64,000 nt of DNA from Rhodopseudomonas infernalis (GTDB lineage Bacteria; Pseudomonadota; Alphaproteobacteria; Rhizobiales; Xanthobacteraceae), in contig NZ_JAJNAL010000008.1 of NCBI RefSeq assembly GCF_022271405.1, forward strand, positions 1-64,000, given 5' to 3'. Under the pieces are notes generated by a model. The model was not told where the DNA came from. It was given only the letters and a program-made list of their open reading frames with translations, and ran no database searches. Every line of letters starts with the position of its first letter. Within the stretch, counting starts at the first letter, position 1. Position numbers and translations under genes: made by a program. Below are positions 61,241 to 64,000 of the stretch, one piece after another.

Positions 61241-62236
61241 ATGAGACGATTGACCGCTTTCTGCTTCAGCCTGACCCTCGCAACGTCGGCCGGCCTTGCG
61301 GCCGCCTCGGCACAGCCGGCGGTGAAACTCCGCTTCGCCACCGTTGGCGTCGGATCGGCCTGGTACAATTACGGCGCGGGCTTCGCCGATCTCCTGACCA
61401 AACAGCTTCCCAAAGGGTCGAGCATCGACGTTCTTCCCATCGCCGGCGGCGTCGGCAACATCAAGCTGATCCAGAGCGGCGAGGCCGAACTCGGAATCAG
61501 CTTCGCGGTCACTTCGGCCGAGGGCTGCGGCGGCTTCGGCGCATTCTCGCAGAAGCAGGACAAGGTCATGGGCCTGATCGGCGGGCTCGATACCTATTAC
61601 TTCAGCACCTTCGTCACCCGGGCGTCCGGGGTGACATCCTGGAATGACATCGTCGCCGGCAAGAACAAGTTCCATCTTCTGACCACTCAGGCCGGCGGCA
61701 CCGGCGAGCAGGGCGTACGTCAGGTTCTCACCCTGCTGGGGTCCAGCAAGGAAGCGGTGGCGCAGAAGGGAGGATTGATCGAACCGTCGACCCGCTCGGG
61801 GACGGCCGAGATCATCAAGGACGGCAACGCCGGTGGCTGGGCGCATGTGGTGACGAAGGGCCATCCCGCTGCCACGCAGATCACCACCGTCAACGACATG
61901 ATCATGCTTCCCCTGCCGGACGACGTGATCAAGGGAATGACGGAGAAGTACGGCTGGGCCGACGTCACCGTTCCGGCCAACACCTTCAAGGGGCAGACCG
62001 AGCCGGTCAAGACGGTGCGCGCCGCGTCCAACATCCTGATCGCGTCGAGCGTCTCCAACGACGCGGCCTATACGATCGCCAAAACGCTGGTGGAGAACGC
62101 GGCGGCGATGCCCCGGATCCACGCAGCTCTGGCCGACTTCGATCCCAAACTCGCCGCGGACCCCGCCCTCAACGGCAACTGCCCGATCCATCCGGGCGCG
62201 GCGAAGTACTACCGTGAAGCCGGGCTGATGAAGTAA
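61241..62236 (+). CDS. TAXI-family TRAP transporter solute-binding protein
   Basis: A 331-residue exported binding protein with a signal peptide (FCFSLTLATSAGLAAASAQP). It matches the TAXI type: FATVGVGSAWYNYGAGFADL near the start, LLTTQAGGTGEQGVRQVL, and EPSTRSGTAEIIKDGNAGGW. TAXI proteins capture organic acids or amino acids in the periplasm for TRAP permeases. AAGGAG lies 8-9 bp before the ATG. The gene is flanked by the UbiD-like decarboxylase and a fused TRAP permease, so the ligand is probably the decarboxylase substrate. Confidence 0.88.
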   Translation: MRRLTAFCFSLTLATSAGLAAASAQPAVKLRFATVGVGSAWYNYGAGFADLLTKQLPKGSSIDVLPIAGGVGNIKLIQSGEAELGISFAVTSAEGCGGFGAFSQKQDKVMGLIGGLDTYYFSTFVTRASGVTSWNDIVAGKNKFHLLTTQAGGTGEQGVRQVLTLLGSSKEAVAQKGGLIEPSTRSGTAEIIKDGNAGGWAHVVTKGHPAATQITTVNDMIMLPLPDDVIKGMTEKYGWADVTVPANTFKGQTEPVKTVRAASNILIASSVSNDAAYTIAKTLVENAAAMPRIHAALADFDPKLAADPALNGNCPIHPGAAKYYREAGLMK

Positions 62237-62280
62237 CAGCCGCCACTTCCGGATCCGGACCAACAGCCGAGAGCGAGACC

Positions 62281-64000
62281 ATGACGTTATCTGCCCGCAA
62301 TGCGCGGTTTCTGGTAGGTCTGATCGCGATTGCGCTCGCGGTCGTGCAGTTCATCCCGGTGTTCGCCAGCCGGGCGATCTACGAAATATCACTGCTCTCG
62401 GCACATGTCGGCGCGACGACCGCCATCGCCTATCTGGTGGTAGGACTTCGCGGCCGACGCAAGGAAGGGGACGACGTCCCATTGTTCGACGTGCTGTGCG
62501 CCGGCCTGGCACTGGCCTGCGCAAGCTATTTCTACATGCAGGGCGCGCGCGTGGCCGAGCGGATCGAGGGCGTCGATCCGGTCTACACGGCGGACTATGT
62601 GTTCGGCATCGTCCTGATCCTGCTGCTGCTGGAAGCCGCGCGCCGAATTGCCGGCACCGTCCTGATGTCGCTGGCGGTGCTGTTCATTCTCTACGTTTTT
62701 CTGGGGCCGTATCTGCCCGCTCCATTCGACAACAGGGGGTTGTCGCTGAAGCGGTTCGTCGATCTCCAGCTTCTCTCCGGACAGGGCATCTTCGGCACAC
62801 CGATCTCGGCCTCCGCCAATATGGTGTTCTACTTCGTCATCGTCGGCGCGTTCCTGGAGCGCTCCGGTGCCGGCCGCCTGTTTGTCGATCTCGCCTATTG
62901 CGCCACCGGCCGGGCTTGGGGCGGAGCCGCCAAGGCGAGTATCGTTTCGTCGGGCTTGTTCGGCACGGTGTCGGGCAGCGCAGTCGCCAACGTGCTGATG
63001 ACGGGCGTGGTCACCATTCCGTTGATGCGCCGCACCGGCTTCAGCCGCAATTTCGCCGGCGCGGTCGAAGCCACCGCCTCAACGGGGGGGCAACTCGCCC
63101 CGCCGGTGATGGGCGCGGCCGCTTTCATCCTGGCCGACATCGTCGGCGTGACCTATGGGACGGTCGCCTACGCCGCGATCGTGCCGGCGGTGCTGTTCTA
63201 TCTGTCGCTCTACGTGCTGGTGGACAGCTATTCGCGGCGCTACGGCCTCGTTCCGACCCGCGATCTTCCGCTCGCGGAATCTTGGCGGGGCTTGAAAGAG
63301 CGCTGGCATGTGCTGCTTCCGCTCGGCCTCATGGTCTATTTGCTGACGTCGCAATATTCACTGATGCGTGTCGGCGCTATCACGGCGGTTGCGATCATCA
63401 TCATCAGCTGGCTGCGCGCGACGACGCGGCTGATGCCCCGCGATATTTATGCCGCCCTCGTGGCAGGAGCACGGAGCGCCGCCGAGGTGGCGATTCCGTC
63501 CGCCGTTGCAGGGATCATCGTCGGCATCCTGGTTCACACCGGGATGGCGCTGCATCTGGAGCGCTGGCTGCTGGACATCGCCGGCAACTCGCTGTTCGTC
63601 TCGCTGATCGGCGCCATGCTGCTGACGTTGGTGTTCGGCATGGGCATGCCCACCGCCGCCGCCTATCTGGTGGCTGCCATTCTGGTCGGACCCGCATTGC
63701 AGAATCTCGGCGTGCCGGCGCTCGAGGCTCACCTGTTCATCTTCTATTTCGCGGTGCTGTCGATGGTGACGCCGCCCGTCGCGCTGGCCGCCTATGCGGC
63801 CGCCGGCGTCAGCGGTGGGTCGCTGTGGACCACGGGACTGATCGCGTTCGGTCTCGCCATCCCGGGCTTCATCATCCCGTTCGCGTTTGTCGCCGATCCG
63901 GCGCTCCTGCTGCAAGGCAGTGCGCTGGACAATGTCCGCACCGTCGGCACCGCCGCCATCGGCGTCTGCGCAACGGCGGCGGCCTCGGGAGGATTCGCGC
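62281..64000 (+). CDS. TRAP transporter fused permease (4TM/12TM), 3' end outside window
   Basis: An open frame of at least 573 codons running off the right edge. It is a fused small-plus-large TRAP permease as usual for TAXI systems. The first part has four hydrophobic segments (about 10-150). The large DctM-like part contains VSSGLFGTVSGSAVANVLMT, GGQLAPPVMGAAAFILADIV and FGMGMPTAAAYLVAAILVGP. It drives uptake with a sodium or proton gradient. The ATG lies 44 bp after the TAXI gene. The C-terminus is not visible. Confidence 0.88.
   Translation, partial: MTLSARNARFLVGLIAIALAVVQFIPVFASRAIYEISLLSAHVGATTAIAYLVVGLRGRRKEGDDVPLFDVLCAGLALACASYFYMQGARVAERIEGVDPVYTADYVFGIVLILLLLEAARRIAGTVLMSLAVLFILYVFLGPYLPAPFDNRGLSLKRFVDLQLLSGQGIFGTPISASANMVFYFVIVGAFLERSGAGRLFVDLAYCATGRAWGGAAKASIVSSGLFGTVSGSAVANVLMTGVVTIPLMRRTGFSRNFAGAVEATASTGGQLAPPVMGAAAFILADIVGVTYGTVAYAAIVPAVLFYLSLYVLVDSYSRRYGLVPTRDLPLAESWRGLKERWHVLLPLGLMVYLLTSQYSLMRVGAITAVAIIIISWLRATTRLMPRDIYAALVAGARSAAEVAIPSAVAGIIVGILVHTGMALHLERWLLDIAGNSLFVSLIGAMLLTLVFGMGMPTAAAYLVAAILVGPALQNLGVPALEAHLFIFYFAVLSMVTPPVALAAYAAAGVSGGSLWTTGLIAFGLAIPGFIIPFAFVADPALLLQGSALDNVRTVGTAAIGVCATAAASGGFA

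Overview
The window is GC-rich alphaproteobacterial DNA that looks like Rhodopseudomonas or Bradyrhizobium (Nitrobacteraceae). The evidence is FlbT/FlaF/FliX-type flagellar control, a DUF3551 secreted protein, 890-residue flagellins, and a REP-like inverted repeat of the type common in that family. No tRNA, rRNA, CRISPR array or insertion sequence was seen. Only the two edge genes are truncated: a patatin-like protein at the left and a TRAP permease at the right.

Region 1 (1-17.4 kb) is housekeeping and accessory DNA. It holds a membrane-embedded patatin-like protein with a secreted partner, a secreted SGNH esterase, a YbhN-type membrane protein, a DUF892 stress protein behind an EcfG-like promoter, two small membrane proteins, a complete ftrABCD ferrous-iron uptake operon behind a Fur-like box, a universal stress protein, SixA, an FAD oxidoreductase, an exported MsrB and a family-39 glycosyltransferase. 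Region 2 (17.1-21.8 kb) encodes a 1428-residue kinase carrying two complete kinase-receiver modules, plus a small unknown protein preceded by a perfect 24-bp tandem duplication.

Region 3 (21.8-37.8 kb) is the first flagellar block: flgE-flgK-flgL, two giant flagellins, flbT-flaF, a FlaG-like gene, flgI-flgJ-flgN, and divergent fliX. Region 4 (37.8-45.8 kb) interrupts it with dksA, a SulP transporter, a DUF3551 gene, and a TetR-controlled acrAB-type efflux operon. Region 5 (45.9-57.1 kb) is the second flagellar block: flgF-flgG-flgA-flgH on the minus strand, divergent from fliL-fliM-DUF6468-motE, then a GrlR-like gene and a 1235-residue exported repeat protein.

The main result is a regulatory circuit readable from the DNA. 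Sigma-54 promoters (TGGCAC-N5-T[TC]GC) precede flgE, flgI and flgF. Each has an upstream element related to CGGCAA-[AT]TC-TTGCCG, as expected for an FlbD/ftr-type enhancer. CtrA-type boxes (TTAA-N7-TTAA) precede fliX, fliL, the second flagellin and the exported repeat protein. This resembles the Caulobacter class II/III/IV hierarchy. In addition, the hook protein and both flagellins appear to share the same inserted surface module.

Region 6 (57.1-64 kb) is catabolic and regulatory. It has a TetX-like monooxygenase divergent from its TetR regulator with two perfect palindromic operators between them. A MarR regulator follows, then an operator-rich promoter region, a UbiD-family decarboxylase and a TAXI-type TRAP transporter, which together look like an uptake-plus-decarboxylation system for an unidentified, possibly aromatic, carboxylate.
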